In this document: positions 6,926-15,767 of the stretch, in pieces | Layout of the letters: each line of letters starts with the position of its first letter | How positions within the stretch are numbered: the first letter of the stretch is position 1 | NCBI GenBank assembly: GCA_934486895.1 | Contig: CAKSQZ010000009.1 | Location: 1-64,000 of the forward strand | Direction: 5' to 3' | DNA from: an uncultured Eubacteriales bacterium | GTDB lineage: Bacteria; Bacillota; Clostridia; Oscillospirales; Acutalibacteraceae | DNA: 64,000 nt | Notes under the pieces: model-generated | Told to the model about the DNA's origin: nothing | Seen by the model: only the letters and a program-made list of their open reading frames with translations | The model's database searches: none | Position numbers and translations under genes: made by a program

Positions 6926-7789
6926 TTAAAAATCTCTTTCTGCAAGAAATCGTGCGAGATTTTGCAGATTTTCGTTTTTGTCGATCTTTGCTATTGACAC
7001 GACCGCGTCATCTGTGAGTTCCTTTATGTAGTCTTTGCATTTACCAAGCCCGTAAAACGATACATAAGTGTTCTTGTTGTTGCTGTTGTCCGATTTAAGA
7101 TGTTTTCCGAGCTTTTTTTCATCGCCGATAACATCAAGAACATCGTCTCTGATCTGAAAAGCGAGCCCGATATCATCGCAGTATCTTTCGCAACAGGCGA
7201 CCGTTTCACTGTCGGCATCGGCTAAAATGCAAGCGATCTGAGCATTGACTTTTATCATTGCGGTGGTCTTTTTCTCGTGAATGCTTTTAAGTGTCTCGGC
7301 AGACACGATTTTATTCTCACTCTGAAGATCCAGAGCTTGACCGGCGCACATTCCGCACATTCCCGCTGCTTTCGCTAAACAGTTGACAGCCAAAAGTGCA
7401 TTTTTCGATTTTATATTCGATGCCGATTCAAAAGCAAGCGTTAAAAGTGCATCGCCGGCAAGCAGTGCTATATCTTCTCCGAATGCTATGTGACACGACG
7501 GTTTACCTCTTCGCATATCATCATTATCCATGCAGGGCAGATCATCGTGTATAAGCGAGTAGGTGTGGATCATTTCAACAGCACAGGCAATATCGATTAT
7601 TTCGTCGGTATTGCCGCCGAGAATATCGTAAAACTCAAGCATAAGTGCCGGTCTGAGCCGCTTTCCGCCTGCGTCAATGCTATATAGCATTGCATCTTTC
7701 AAAATCTGCGGAGCAGATTGATTTGAAATTATTTCATATAATCTACGGCTGACTTTGTCGCCGAACTTTTTCAAAAAATCAATTCGCAT
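6926..7789 (-). CDS. ispA: Polyprenyl (farnesyl/geranyl) diphosphate synthase
   Basis: A trans-prenyltransferase that condenses IPP with allylic diphosphates. GGKRLRPAL, the first aspartate-rich motif DDLPCMDNDD, RRGKPSCH and the second motif FQIRDDVLDVIGD are present; the spacing between the aspartates of the first motif is that of the FPP synthase (IspA) group. The ATG at 7789 is preferred over 7795 because of a GGGG site nine bases upstream. It overlaps xseB by a few bases, the common xseA-xseB-ispA order of Firmicutes. It feeds undecaprenyl and quinone precursors. Confidence 0.92.
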   Translation of the reverse strand: MRIDFLKKFGDKVSRRLYEIISNQSAPQILKDAMLYSIDAGGKRLRPALMLEFYDILGGNTDEIIDIACAVEMIHTYSLIHDDLPCMDNDDMRRGKPSCHIAFGEDIALLAGDALLTLAFESASNIKSKNALLAVNCLAKAAGMCGMCAGQALDLQSENKIVSAETLKSIHEKKTTAMIKVNAQIACILADADSETVACCERYCDDIGLAFQIRDDVLDVIGDEKKLGKHLKSDNSNNKNTYVSFYGLGKCKDYIKELTDDAVVSIAKIDKNENLQNLARFLAERDF

Positions 7790-7979
7790 CTTCATTTTCC
7801 CCGGTGTGTTTTTTTAGCTTCAATTCAGCCTGCTCGAGCATTTTTTCGCAGGCGCCTGTGAGCTTGATACCTTCCTCATAGAGTTTGACCGACTCATCGA
7901 GCGTAAGCTCTCCGTTTTCGATTTTTTCGGTTATTTCGCTGAGTCTTTTTATAGCTTGTTCAAATGTTATGTTTTCCAT
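7779..7979 (-). CDS. xseB: Exodeoxyribonuclease VII small subunit
   Basis: A 66-residue protein reading MENITFEQAIKRL, with LTLDESVKLYEEG, the standard XseB signature, and a helical C-terminus. XseB subunits coat XseA to form exonuclease VII, which cuts single-stranded DNA. The second ATG (7979) is chosen because AAAGGA lies nine bases before it and overlaps the first ATG. It starts six bases after the xseA stop. Confidence 0.92.
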   Translation of the reverse strand: MENITFEQAIKRLSEITEKIENGELTLDESVKLYEEGIKLTGACEKMLEQAELKLKKHTGENEDAN

Positions 7980-7984
7980 TTGTA

Positions 7985-9184
7985 TCATTCCTTTTCGGTT
8001 ATTGTAGCTCTGACTGTTCCGTCGCTGAATCTTATCTCAACATTGTCCCCGCTTTTAAGCGGTTTTACGCTGTTTATATAATTGCCGTCTTTCCTGACTG
8101 CTGCGTAGCCTCTCATAAGCGTATTCATCGGGCTGAGTGCGCGCAGACTTGCTTTGAGCGAATTATACTCCGATTTTCTCTCAAGCAAATAATGTGAATA
8201 TACTTTGCAAAGTGATCTAAGTGCAGAGTCACACTCCATTCTTCGTTTATCAACATAAAACTCAGCACTGCGCATACAAGGCTTGTTTTTTAATATTTCA
8301 AGTTCGCTACGCTTTTTACTTACTGTGTTCAATGCCATTGCATAAAGATTAGACCGCATAGATGAAAGTGCCGAACCAAGCTGGGATATATCGGGAACAG
8401 CAAGTTCTGCTGCTGCCGACGGTGTCGGCGCTCTGAGGTCTGCAACAAAATCACTTATTGTATAGTCTATTTCATGACCGACAGCGGAAATAACGGGAGT
8501 GGACATATTGAAAATGACGTGGGCAAGCCGTTCATCGTTGAACGCCCAAAGATCCTCGGCAGAGCCGCCTCCGCGGCCTGTTATAATAATATCAAAGCCC
8601 ATTTTGTCGGCGACTTCAAGTGCTGAGGCTATCTGTGTTGCGGCAGACTCTCCCTGGACCTGAACAGGGAACAGTGTCGCTTCTGCTATCGGATATCTTC
8701 GGGATAAAACATTTATCATGTCTTTTATAGCAGCGCCCGTTTCAGAAGTCACAAGCGCTATCTTAGACGGGTATTTCGGCAACTGCTTTTTGTGAGCTTC
8801 GTCAAAAAGTCCCTCAGCAGAGAGCTTTTGCTTCAACTGCTCAAATGCAACCGCAAGCGAACCTGCTCCGTCCGGCTGCATAGACGAAACATAAAACTGA
8901 TAAGTTCCGTCCCGTTCGTAAACCGAGGCTCGACCTCTGCAAATAACTCTCATTCCGTTTTGCGGTTTGAATTTGAGATGTATCGCACTGCTCTTAAACA
9001 TAACTGCTTTAACAGCGCCGCCTTCGTCTTTAAGAGTCATATATAAATGCCCGGAACGATAGTGATCAACAAAATTCGAGATCTCGCCGCAAACGTAAAT
9101 ATCGCGCAAAACATCGCTGCTTTCGAGAAGCGATCGAACATAAATATTCAGTTGTGACACAGAAAAAACATTAGTTTTTTGCAT
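7985..9184 (-). CDS. xseA: Exodeoxyribonuclease VII large subunit
   Basis: The catalytic subunit of exonuclease VII. It has an N-terminal OB-fold (VFSVSQLNIYVRSLLE; then GEISNF), the nuclease core with VTSETGAAIKDM, GRGGGSAEDLWAFNDE and SAVGHEIDYTISDFVADLRA, and a long helical C-terminal part. The length of about 400 residues is normal. The ATG at 9184 is preferred; a GTG lies three codons earlier. It overlaps the end of the TsaD-like gene. Confidence 0.93.
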   Translation of the reverse strand: MQKTNVFSVSQLNIYVRSLLESSDVLRDIYVCGEISNFVDHYRSGHLYMTLKDEGGAVKAVMFKSSAIHLKFKPQNGMRVICRGRASVYERDGTYQFYVSSMQPDGAGSLAVAFEQLKQKLSAEGLFDEAHKKQLPKYPSKIALVTSETGAAIKDMINVLSRRYPIAEATLFPVQVQGESAATQIASALEVADKMGFDIIITGRGGGSAEDLWAFNDERLAHVIFNMSTPVISAVGHEIDYTISDFVADLRAPTPSAAAELAVPDISQLGSALSSMRSNLYAMALNTVSKKRSELEILKNKPCMRSAEFYVDKRRMECDSALRSLCKVYSHYLLERKSEYNSLKASLRALSPMNTLMRGYAAVRKDGNYINSVKPLKSGDNVEIRFSDGTVRATITEKE

Positions 9185-10115
9185 TACATCCACTCTTATT
9201 CAATAAAATACTTCCGATATAGGCAACTCCTGCTGCATTATCCGATGAATATTCCGGCTTTGCAAAATATCCGCTTATTCGGTTTCTCACAATGCTGTTT
9301 CGCATAACGCCGCCTGCATAAACAAAAGGCAGATCGCCGTATTTTTTCGAGAGTCTGCAAGACATTTCGGATATAGTTTCGGCGATACATAAAAACAAAA
9401 ACTTTGCGGTTTGACTGTTTGTGTGGTCGCGGCTGAATTTTTCGCATAGATTTTCAAGGCCGGAAAGGCAGCAGTCGGCACCTTTCAGTGTGATTTTCGG
9501 GATTTTTATATAATCATCGCATGAAGCCGCCAGCTTGTCCAGCTCGCTGCCGCAAGGAAATTTCAGCCCCATTTTAACTCCCAGCCGATCTATCACCTGA
9601 CCTGCATTCAGATCAAGTGTTTTTGCGACGATATCGCATTTGAACACATCGTCCGAAGGTGTTACATAAAGCGCTTCGGTCGTTCCGCCGGATATATGAA
9701 AGCTTATAAAAGGCTTTCCTATAAGCTCTGTCTTTTGTGCGGAAAACAGCGCCGCTGCAATATGTCCGTTCTGGTGCGATGTTTTGAACAGCGGAACACC
9801 GAGTGCCAATGCGGCAGATGTTGCCGCGCTGATGCCTGCGGAGAACACAGGCATATAAGAGCCGTCAACACTTCGAGGTGCCGATGAAACGCAGATTGCG
9901 TCAGGTTTGGCTTTAGAAAAGCGAGAAAAGGCATCCTCCAAAACCAACGGAAGCTGCCTTGTGTGCAAAAATAGGGCGTTGCTTTGCCTGAGCCCTTTTT
10001 CTCCGGACGGCACTTCAAGCAGCCGGCCGGACATTATCATCTCGCCGCTTTGTGTATCATACAATGCGGCAGATGTTGTGTAATTGCTGGTGTCTATTCC
10101 TAAAACGACACTCAT
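9171..10115 (-). CDS. TsaD/Kae1-like paralogue (peptidase M22 family)
   Basis: A 314-residue ASKHA-fold protein of the TsaD/Kae1 family. It keeps GIDTSNYTTSAAL, the metal ligands HQNGH (H114, H118), SGGTTEALYV, YAGGVMRNS and a late DNAAGVAYIG. It is shorter than true TsaD and more divergent, and such a second copy between nusB and xseA is known from other Clostridia. It could be a true threonylcarbamoyl transferase only if no other tsaD exists in the genome, which this window cannot show. It overlaps nusB by ATGA. Confidence 0.8.
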   Translation of the reverse strand: MSVVLGIDTSNYTTSAALYDTQSGEMIMSGRLLEVPSGEKGLRQSNALFLHTRQLPLVLEDAFSRFSKAKPDAICVSSAPRSVDGSYMPVFSAGISAATSAALALGVPLFKTSHQNGHIAAALFSAQKTELIGKPFISFHISGGTTEALYVTPSDDVFKCDIVAKTLDLNAGQVIDRLGVKMGLKFPCGSELDKLAASCDDYIKIPKITLKGADCCLSGLENLCEKFSRDHTNSQTAKFLFLCIAETISEMSCRLSKKYGDLPFVYAGGVMRNSIVRNRISGYFAKPEYSSDNAAGVAYIGSILLNKSGCNAKN

Positions 10116-10504
10116 TTTGACCTCGCAACGGAGCCGAGCACGCCGTTGATATAAGCGTAATCTCTTTCGTCTCCGAATTTTTCGGCTAATCTTACGGCTT
10201 CGCTGACAGCAACAGAATCCGGAACATTATCGCTGAACAGGATTTCATAAACAGCAAGTCTGAGAACAGCAAGCGAAACAGACGGAAGTCTTTTCAGACT
10301 GCGTTTTTCGCTGAATTTTGAAATAGTTTCGTCTATTTTTTCTATATTGTCATACACGCCGAAAGCGGTTTCTTCGGCGTATTTTCCGATATTTTCGTCT
10401 CTGATATCGCGTGCATTCTCAACGATCTCGGCCATCGTTTTGTCCGAAAAGCCGATCTCATAGATAAGAGAAAACGCGATCTCTCTTTTTTCGCTCTTGG
10501 TCAT
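10112..10504 (-). CDS. nusB: Transcription antitermination factor NusB
   Basis: A 130-residue all-helical NusB. It binds boxA RNA with NusE/S10 in rRNA antitermination. Recognisable blocks are KREIAFSLIYEI at the N-terminus and LRLAVYEILF, SVAVSEAVRLAEKF and AYINGVLGSV at the C-terminus. It follows asp23 by five bases and is coupled to the next gene by a four-base overlap. Confidence 0.92.
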   Translation of the reverse strand: MTKSEKREIAFSLIYEIGFSDKTMAEIVENARDIRDENIGKYAEETAFGVYDNIEKIDETISKFSEKRSLKRLPSVSLAVLRLAVYEILFSDNVPDSVAVSEAVRLAEKFGDERDYAYINGVLGSVARSK

Positions 10505-10509
10505 TAAAT

Positions 10510-10878
10510 TTATGCTTCCTCAACAGTATCATTTTCGTTTTTGAGTTCGATCTCGCAAACATGAACATTAACCTTCGTAACAACAATGCCGGTCATATTC
10601 TGAACCTGCTCCTTAACTGCTTTTTGGATACTTTCGGCAACATTCTGCAGGCGGAAACCTTCGATCAGCTTAACATATATATCAATAACAGCCGCTTTGC
10701 CGAACATTTCAACAACAACAGCCTTAGCAAGCTTATCTTTGAAAAGCCCTTTGATATTGACAGGCTTTGCAACTACATCTGCAACACCGGCAACATCTTT
10801 TGCAGCCATGCTTGCAACCTTTCCGATAACTTCCTCGGATATAATAATACTGTTGGATCCGTTGGTTTTTCTATCCAT
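10510..10878 (-). CDS. Asp23/Gls24 family envelope stress protein
   Basis: A 122-residue Asp23/Gls24 protein (YqhY-like): an early IIISEEVIGKVASMAAKDVAG block and a central VVVEMFGKAAVIDIYVKLIEG block. The YqhY gene sits next to nusB and accB/accC in Bacillus, and here lies between spoIIIAH and nusB. The function of the family is unsettled and is linked to envelope stress or lipid synthesis. GCGGAGG precedes the ATG. Confidence 0.9.
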   Translation of the reverse strand: MDRKTNGSNSIIISEEVIGKVASMAAKDVAGVADVVAKPVNIKGLFKDKLAKAVVVEMFGKAAVIDIYVKLIEGFRLQNVAESIQKAVKEQVQNMTGIVVTKVNVHVCEIELKNENDTVEEA

Positions 10879-10937
10879 AATTAAACCTCCGCAATTTCTT
10901 TTGAATATATTATAACAAATTTTTTTAAAGATAACAA

Positions 10938-11501
10938 CTACTTTACTTCAATAATCTTTATATTTTCAAGAGAAATTTTAGAGTTTTGCAAAACAATGTC
11001 CTGAATTTGAAGCATTTGTTCGGAATTAAGACCGTTCGGCGCTTTAACAATGATACTTATCCCGTTGTCGTTGATGACCGCCACACAATCGGCAAAGCCC
11101 TTGGATTTGATTATCGTTTCAATATCGCTTTGAAGCTTATCGTTTGCGGTGATAGCGGATATTTCAGCGGCGGCTTCCTGCTTTGACTTTTCATCGGATT
11201 TTGCATTTTCCGCAACCTCGCGCAGTGTTTTAAGCGCTTTTTCACGCGTTTGCTCGCGTTCTGTGCGCGACTGTCCGAAAAAGTCGTTTGCCGCCGCTGT
11301 TGTTGTTTCGATCTGACCGTTGACATATTGTGCGTCTCCGAGATATTTTTCGGTCGTTCCGAGAGAAGAAGTAAGGTCGAGCTTTCCGCCGCTCGCGGTG
11401 TATTGCCAATTAAGATAAACAGCCGCGGAAAGCGTTGCTATAAGCACCGCAAGCGCCACGATTCGCTTAGGAAACAGCCTCTTCTTTTTTTCTTGTTCCA
11501 T
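10938..11501 (-). CDS. spoIIIAH: Stage III sporulation protein AH
   Basis: A 187-residue protein with a cytoplasmic basic start, one membrane segment (about 14-31) and an extracytoplasmic YscJ/FliF-like ring-forming domain in the last third. In sporulation SpoIIIAH in the mother cell membrane binds SpoIIQ from the forespore. The central part is helical and charged. It is the last gene of the spoIIIA operon, eleven bases after spoIIIAG. A 60-base AT-rich gap separates it from asp23, so read-through is possible. Confidence 0.9.
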   Translation of the reverse strand: MEQEKKKRLFPKRIVALAVLIATLSAAVYLNWQYTASGGKLDLTSSLGTTEKYLGDAQYVNGQIETTTAAANDFFGQSRTEREQTREKALKTLREVAENAKSDEKSKQEAAAEISAITANDKLQSDIETIIKSKGFADCVAVINDNGISIIVKAPNGLNSEQMLQIQDIVLQNSKISLENIKIIEVK

Positions 11502-11512
11502 AAAACCACTCC

Positions 11513-12058
11513 TTATTTAATCAAAGTGCCGGTGACGCAAACACAGTCGGTTTCGACTCCGAGCGCAACAGACACGGTTTTTTTAATAAGCGACTGAACG
11601 CTCTGGTCGTTGCCGCCGTTGCAAACGATAACGACTCCGCGAACATTCGGCATTATCTCAGTCACCGTCAGCGGCACTTGCTTGCCGTCGGCATCGAGTA
11701 CCACGACCTTTTTTTCGCTGCTGTCTTTAACTCTGCTGTCGGCACTGTCTTCGTCGGAATTGAGCTTTTCCTCATTTGCATAGACATATTCGACCCCGCT
11801 TTTAAGCGTTATCATGACCTGCGGTTTGCCGCCGACAACACTTTTGACGGTATTTGCCACACTTTCTTCGAGGGCTTTGGCATAATCCTGTGAGCTGACA
11901 GCTGTTTCGGTTTCAGAGCCGCTTTGACCGTTTTTACCGCTCGGCCAAAAGCAAATAAGCATAAATACCGCCGCAGCGAAAATGACTATCAGATATTTTG
12001 AATATTTTTTCATCGGAGCGGGGATAATGCCTTTGATTTTTTCTTTTATTTCATTCAT
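11513..12058 (-). CDS. spoIIIAG: Stage III sporulation protein AG
   Basis: A 181-residue protein with one membrane segment (about residues 20-36) and a C-terminal ring-building domain with NVRGVVIVCNGG and VSVALGVETDCVCV, as in SpoIIIAG, which forms the large ring of the feeding-tube channel. The ATG at 12058 is chosen since GGAGG lies six bases upstream; it overlaps the end of spoIIIAF. Confidence 0.92.
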   Translation of the reverse strand: MNEIKEKIKGIIPAPMKKYSKYLIVIFAAAVFMLICFWPSGKNGQSGSETETAVSSQDYAKALEESVANTVKSVVGGKPQVMITLKSGVEYVYANEEKLNSDEDSADSRVKDSSEKKVVVLDADGKQVPLTVTEIMPNVRGVVIVCNGGNDQSVQSLIKKTVSVALGVETDCVCVTGTLIK

Positions 12059-12494
12059 TGTTTTCCTCCGAAAAACATGCCGTAACTCCGAGCACCGCAT
12101 TTATTTCTTTTTTTATCTTTTGCTTGTCCGACGGCGTGTCGGTCTGCACCGTGACCTTGCTTAATTCTATGCCGCTTTTTTCATTCGTAGAAGTATCAAT
12201 TTTAATTGTTGCGTCCGATATGCCGTTGTTTTCGAGTATGGCACTGATAATTCTTGAGGCAGACTGCGCGGTTTGCTGTTCAATATTTGTGTCAGTGTAA
12301 CCTATGTCGATCGAAGATACGTCAAAATCTATGCTCGCAGAGCACACAATACTTATAACAGCAGCGGCTATAACAGCGCCAGTAAGCAGTTTCATCGGCT
12401 TTTCAAACCGCTCGGACGGAAAAAAGATCTCGAAAAATCCGATGATGATCACTGTTATGCAAACCGAGCCGACAGCAGTGAGCAATCCGTTCAT
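12051..12494 (-). CDS. spoIIIAF: Stage III sporulation protein AF
   Basis: A 147-residue protein with two N-terminal membrane segments (about 8-26 and 34-52, with PMKLLTGAVIAAAVISIV) and a C-terminal extracytoplasmic domain. It belongs to the SpoIIIA channel. It overlaps its neighbours on both sides, which indicates translational coupling. Confidence 0.9.
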   Translation of the reverse strand: MNGLLTAVGSVCITVIIIGFFEIFFPSERFEKPMKLLTGAVIAAAVISIVCSASIDFDVSSIDIGYTDTNIEQQTAQSASRIISAILENNGISDATIKIDTSTNEKSGIELSKVTVQTDTPSDKQKIKKEINAVLGVTACFSEENNE

Positions 12495-13618
12495 AAGCTT
12501 TTACCTCCGAGAGTGACTATTACCACCGAAAATATACACGCTATCGAACAGACGCATATCAGTGCAAGCATTATCGAAAGCGTGTCTCCGAATGCTTTCA
12601 TAAGTCTCGCTTCGTTTTGCCGACCAAAAAGCTCGCATGTGTAGGAACACACCGCAACACAGGCGCGATAGGCGAGGATTTGAGCGACTGCGGGCAAAAC
12701 TATAAGCGCGGTCGCAATAATTCCGAATATACCTATTGTGGATCTCACAGCGGATAAACCCGCCGCGATTCCGGATATCATTTCGGAGACGGACGGCCCT
12801 ACGATCGGTATAAAACTTCCGGACAGGAACTTAGCTGTTTTAAGACCCATGCTGTCCGCAGTTGAGTACACAGCGGTTTTGAGCATTAAAACTCCGAGAA
12901 AAACACTCATCACAAGCGATAAAATAAACACAACCGTTTTTTTTAGTGCATTTGTCAGTCCGCTGAGCTTGCCGAAGCAGATGCCTGATGAAATCCCAAC
13001 CGCAAACCCCGCCGAACAAAGCGGAATGATCACATTTGATGATAAAAAGTTGATCCCTTGAGCCGCTATGAATAAAGACGGACAGGCACCTGCGGCAAGC
13101 CCCGTTTTCATTGAGGCAGCAACAATTCCAATAAACACAGGGATAAAGCTGTACATAAAAACGCCGACACTGCCGACCGCTTTTGAACATTCGTTTATAA
13201 GCGAGATCATAAACGGGGAAACAGCGCAGATGAATATCAAACAAACAACGGTTTCTGTGGCCTTTTTAGATTTTGAAAGCGGGGCAGAGGAGGTCAGAAG
13301 AGCTCCTACAAACACTGCGGATAACGCCGTTGCGGTGAATTTGAGCGGCTCAAGCAAGCGATCTTTTATCGATGAAAAAATCTTTTTCAGACCGCCGTAG
13401 CTTATCACAGACAAAAGCGTGTCTTGATTCAAGCCGCTGTTTGTTCCTAAAAGCTCTTCTGTTTCGCTTGGCAGTTTCAGCGAACTTATATCGATATCGG
13501 AAATCATATCTGAGTATATATCGCTTGCACTTTCGCACTGCTCAAAAACATAGCTTTGCGCATTTGCGGATACAGTGAATAAGCAGATTAGAGCTAATGC
13601 AATAATGATCTTTTTCAT
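12491..13618 (-). CDS. spoIIIAE: Stage III sporulation protein AE
   Basis: A 375-residue polytopic membrane protein with an N-terminal signal segment (MKKIIIALALICLFTVSANA) and several hydrophobic helices from about residue 85 onward. SpoIIIAE is the largest membrane component of the channel. The ATG at 13618 is chosen because of GGAG seven bases upstream. It starts two bases after the spoIIIAD stop. Confidence 0.93.
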   Translation of the reverse strand: MKKIIIALALICLFTVSANAQSYVFEQCESASDIYSDMISDIDISSLKLPSETEELLGTNSGLNQDTLLSVISYGGLKKIFSSIKDRLLEPLKFTATALSAVFVGALLTSSAPLSKSKKATETVVCLIFICAVSPFMISLINECSKAVGSVGVFMYSFIPVFIGIVAASMKTGLAAGACPSLFIAAQGINFLSSNVIIPLCSAGFAVGISSGICFGKLSGLTNALKKTVVFILSLVMSVFLGVLMLKTAVYSTADSMGLKTAKFLSGSFIPIVGPSVSEMISGIAAGLSAVRSTIGIFGIIATALIVLPAVAQILAYRACVAVCSYTCELFGRQNEARLMKAFGDTLSIMLALICVCSIACIFSVVIVTLGGKSL

Positions 13619-13620
13619 TT

Positions 13621-14007
13621 TCACACTCCGCATATCTCAGCAATACTTCCGACCGCTTGAACGAGCAAGGGGACTGCCAGCAGGCATATTCCGACCCGAC
13701 ATACAGTGTCGATCCCGGAGGCGATCGATGTCATGCCGCAATCTCTGCATATATCACCTGCCAGCTCACCTATAATGCATATTCCGCCGGCTTTAACTAT
13801 CAGTTTCAGATAATCGGTGTTGATGCTGTTAAACAGCTTTAACACGACCGATTGCGAACTCACAAATGCGTCGATACACAGCAGTGCAAGTCCAATCGAT
13901 GCCGCGCATACGAGCGGAAGCGTAAACTCCGGTCTTGCCGAGCGGACAGACATTATCACGGCGGCGCAAACGACCGCATAAGCGCAGGCGGTGACTACCG
14001 AGCTCAC
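13621..14007 (-). CDS. spoIIIAD: Stage III sporulation protein AD
   Basis: A 128-residue membrane protein with hydrophobic segments near 5-18, 30-47, 68-80 and 105-122. It begins with GTG, overlapping the spoIIIAC stop by four bases. Length and position match SpoIIIAD. A conserved stretch is KLIVKAGGICIIGELAGDIC. Confidence 0.9.
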   Translation of the reverse strand: MSSVVTACAYAVVCAAVIMSVRSARPEFTLPLVCAASIGLALLCIDAFVSSQSVVLKLFNSINTDYLKLIVKAGGICIIGELAGDICRDCGMTSIASGIDTVCRVGICLLAVPLLVQAVGSIAEICGV

Positions 14008-14198
14008 AGTCCGAAAACCGATTTAACGGTTTCAAAAAAGTCGCTGATTTCGCCTATTAACATCATCATAACAGCGATTATTCCCGCTATTGTCACCATG
14101 AGCGACTGATCCTCTCTGACTGTGCGAAGTAGAAGTTGATGAAGCACAGCGACAATTATGCCGACAGCAGCTATTTTAAAAACAAGATCTATTTCCAT
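14004..14198 (-). CDS. spoIIIAC: Stage III sporulation protein AC
   Basis: A 64-residue protein with two membrane helices (about 3-20 and 34-50), starting MEIDLVFKIAAVGIIVAVLH. Length and order match SpoIIIAC. The ATG at 14198 is preferred because AAGGAAG precedes it by about nine bases. Confidence 0.9.
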   Translation of the reverse strand: MEIDLVFKIAAVGIIVAVLHQLLLRTVREDQSLMVTIAGIIAVMMMLIGEISDFFETVKSVFGL

Positions 14199-14232
14199 TG
14201 AAAACGGCTTCCTTTCTTTGAATTTCACCTTG

Positions 14233-14730
14233 TTATATAAACATTATCACTAAAAACGCTCCGATGAAAATACCGAGCGAGGGCAATGCCTTCATCTTCT
14301 TTTGCTCGGCATTGTCGGGATCTTCGAGAAGAATTTTAAATTTTCTCATGTAAAGCTCGCAATGTTCTGTCTGCCCGTCAATGTCCGTTTTTCCGATGTT
14401 GTTAAAAAAGTCTTTAAGCATAGTTTTTTCATCGCTTTTAAGGCAACACATCTGAGAACTTATAATATGATCCGAGAATCGTTCGGCGCAGTCGTGATCG
14501 TAATCTGAAAAACCGCTCGGTATAAGAGATGAAAATCTTTTATCCTGCGATAAAGCTTTGATGATGTCTTTAAGCGGCACAGCACCGTATTTAATCTGCG
14601 TTTGAGTCTCGCTTATAATGAGGCAGATACATTCTATCTGCTTGTGTCTTGCACGAATACATCCGGCAAGCTTCACACCTATAAAGCAGGGAATCAAAAA
14701 CACGATTATCAATAAAACTGTTTTAAACAT
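14233..14730 (-). CDS. spoIIIAB: Stage III sporulation protein AB
   Basis: A 165-residue protein with membrane segments at both ends (about 4-20 and 145-164) and a soluble middle domain, resembling SpoIIIAB, a GspF/T4-pilus platform-like protein of the SpoIIIA complex. The ATG at 14730 has AGGTG six bases upstream and overlaps the spoIIIAA stop by eight bases. Confidence 0.88.
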   Translation of the reverse strand: MFKTVLLIIVFLIPCFIGVKLAGCIRARHKQIECICLIISETQTQIKYGAVPLKDIIKALSQDKRFSSLIPSGFSDYDHDCAERFSDHIISSQMCCLKSDEKTMLKDFFNNIGKTDIDGQTEHCELYMRKFKILLEDPDNAEQKKMKALPSLGIFIGAFLVIMFI

Positions 14731-15631
14731 GAATATCACCTAAAAACGCAATTTTTGATATTCTGCAATTTTCAAGAAAAACAAAATAATCAAAACAGCC
14801 TGTTTTCAAAATATGCTGTGTCAGTGGTTTTCTGCAAAAGTCGTCCTCGTCTTTTGCGTGTACGCTTGCTATCACATTGACTCCGCAGTTGAAGCAGTCA
14901 TCGACCGCACTCAGTTCCTTTGATCCCGAAAGCTCGTCAAAAACGATTATGTCAGGTGCCATTGTCCGAACAGCTATATCAATACCGTCTGTTTTTTTAT
15001 AGCCGCTAAGGCAGTCGCACATAGTGCCTGTATCGAACGACGGCTTTCCGCCGGAATATCCGCTGATCTCATTCCGTTCATCTATAACGCAAACGGTTTT
15101 CATAAAGCCTTCATCTGATGAGAGCGATCTTGCAATATCGCGAAGAACGGTTGTTTTTCCGCTAGAAACAGCTCCGACTATCAGCGTGTTTCGGACGCCG
15201 TAATGCTTAAACACCTCGCACAGCTCGTCCGCTGCGCCGAAATACTGTTTCGCAATGCGAATATTGAGAGCGGAGATCTGCTTTATGCATGAGATCACTC
15301 CGTCGGTGTAAACCGCTGTTCCGCATATTCCTATTCGATGTCCGCCGCTGATAGTTATAAATCCGCGGTTTATTTGCTCTTGGCAGGAATATACCGATCC
15401 GTCGCACGCTCGCATAACCGTGTTTTTTATATCGTCGCATGAGCATATAAGCGTATCGTTTGCGGTACGTGTGGGCAAGCCGTTTTTCTTCAGAAAAAAG
15501 GTGCCGTTATCGCAGGTAAGCGCCAATGGTTTGCCCGATCTCATGCGAATTTCGCGAACGGTGCATTTGTCTGCGGCGATAGACAGCGCCTGCTTTAACG
15601 CAGGGTCAAACAGCCACAAAACAGATCGCAC
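14723..15631 (-). CDS. spoIIIAA: Stage III sporulation protein AA, secretion-type ATPase
   Basis: A 302-residue AAA+ ATPase like those of type II/IV secretion. It shows Walker A VGAVSSGKTT (about residues 151-160) and Walker B VCVIDERNEI. It is thought to power the SpoIIIA-SpoIIQ channel between mother cell and forespore. It is the first gene of the operon and starts with GTG after AAGGAG. Confidence 0.93.
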   Translation of the reverse strand: MRSVLWLFDPALKQALSIAADKCTVREIRMRSGKPLALTCDNGTFFLKKNGLPTRTANDTLICSCDDIKNTVMRACDGSVYSCQEQINRGFITISGGHRIGICGTAVYTDGVISCIKQISALNIRIAKQYFGAADELCEVFKHYGVRNTLIVGAVSSGKTTVLRDIARSLSSDEGFMKTVCVIDERNEISGYSGGKPSFDTGTMCDCLSGYKKTDGIDIAVRTMAPDIIVFDELSGSKELSAVDDCFNCGVNVIASVHAKDEDDFCRKPLTQHILKTGCFDYFVFLENCRISKIAFLGDIHV

Positions 15632-15707
15632 TTTAAAACCGCTCCTTTCGCTTCCTTACACTTCGATTATATTAAAGCCTGTCCGCTGTTATGATGATTT
15701 TTTATTG

Positions 15708-15736
15708 TTGAAAAATCGAAAGATATGTAGTAAAAT
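15708..15736 (+). promoter_or_regulatory. SigA-type promoter of the radical SAM gene
   Basis: TTGAAA (15708-15713), 17 bases, TAAAAT (15731-15736), about 30 bases before the ATG at 15768. Confidence 0.7.
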
Positions 15737-15748
15737 AGACTAAATGAC
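15720..15748 (-). promoter_or_regulatory. Possible SigE promoter of the spoIIIA operon
   Basis: On the minus strand GTCATTTA and CATATCTT lie 13 bases apart, a partial match to the SigE pattern of a TCATATT-like -35 and CATACAAT-like -10. SigE control of spoIIIA is known in Bacillus. The site overlaps the divergent SigA promoter. Confidence 0.3.
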
Positions 15749-15767
15749 CTATGAGAGGAAGCAAAAT

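Noticed and set aside
12840..13244. Second minus-strand frame inside spoIIIAE
   Set aside because: Shadow of the spoIIIAE reading frame with no motif or ribosome site.
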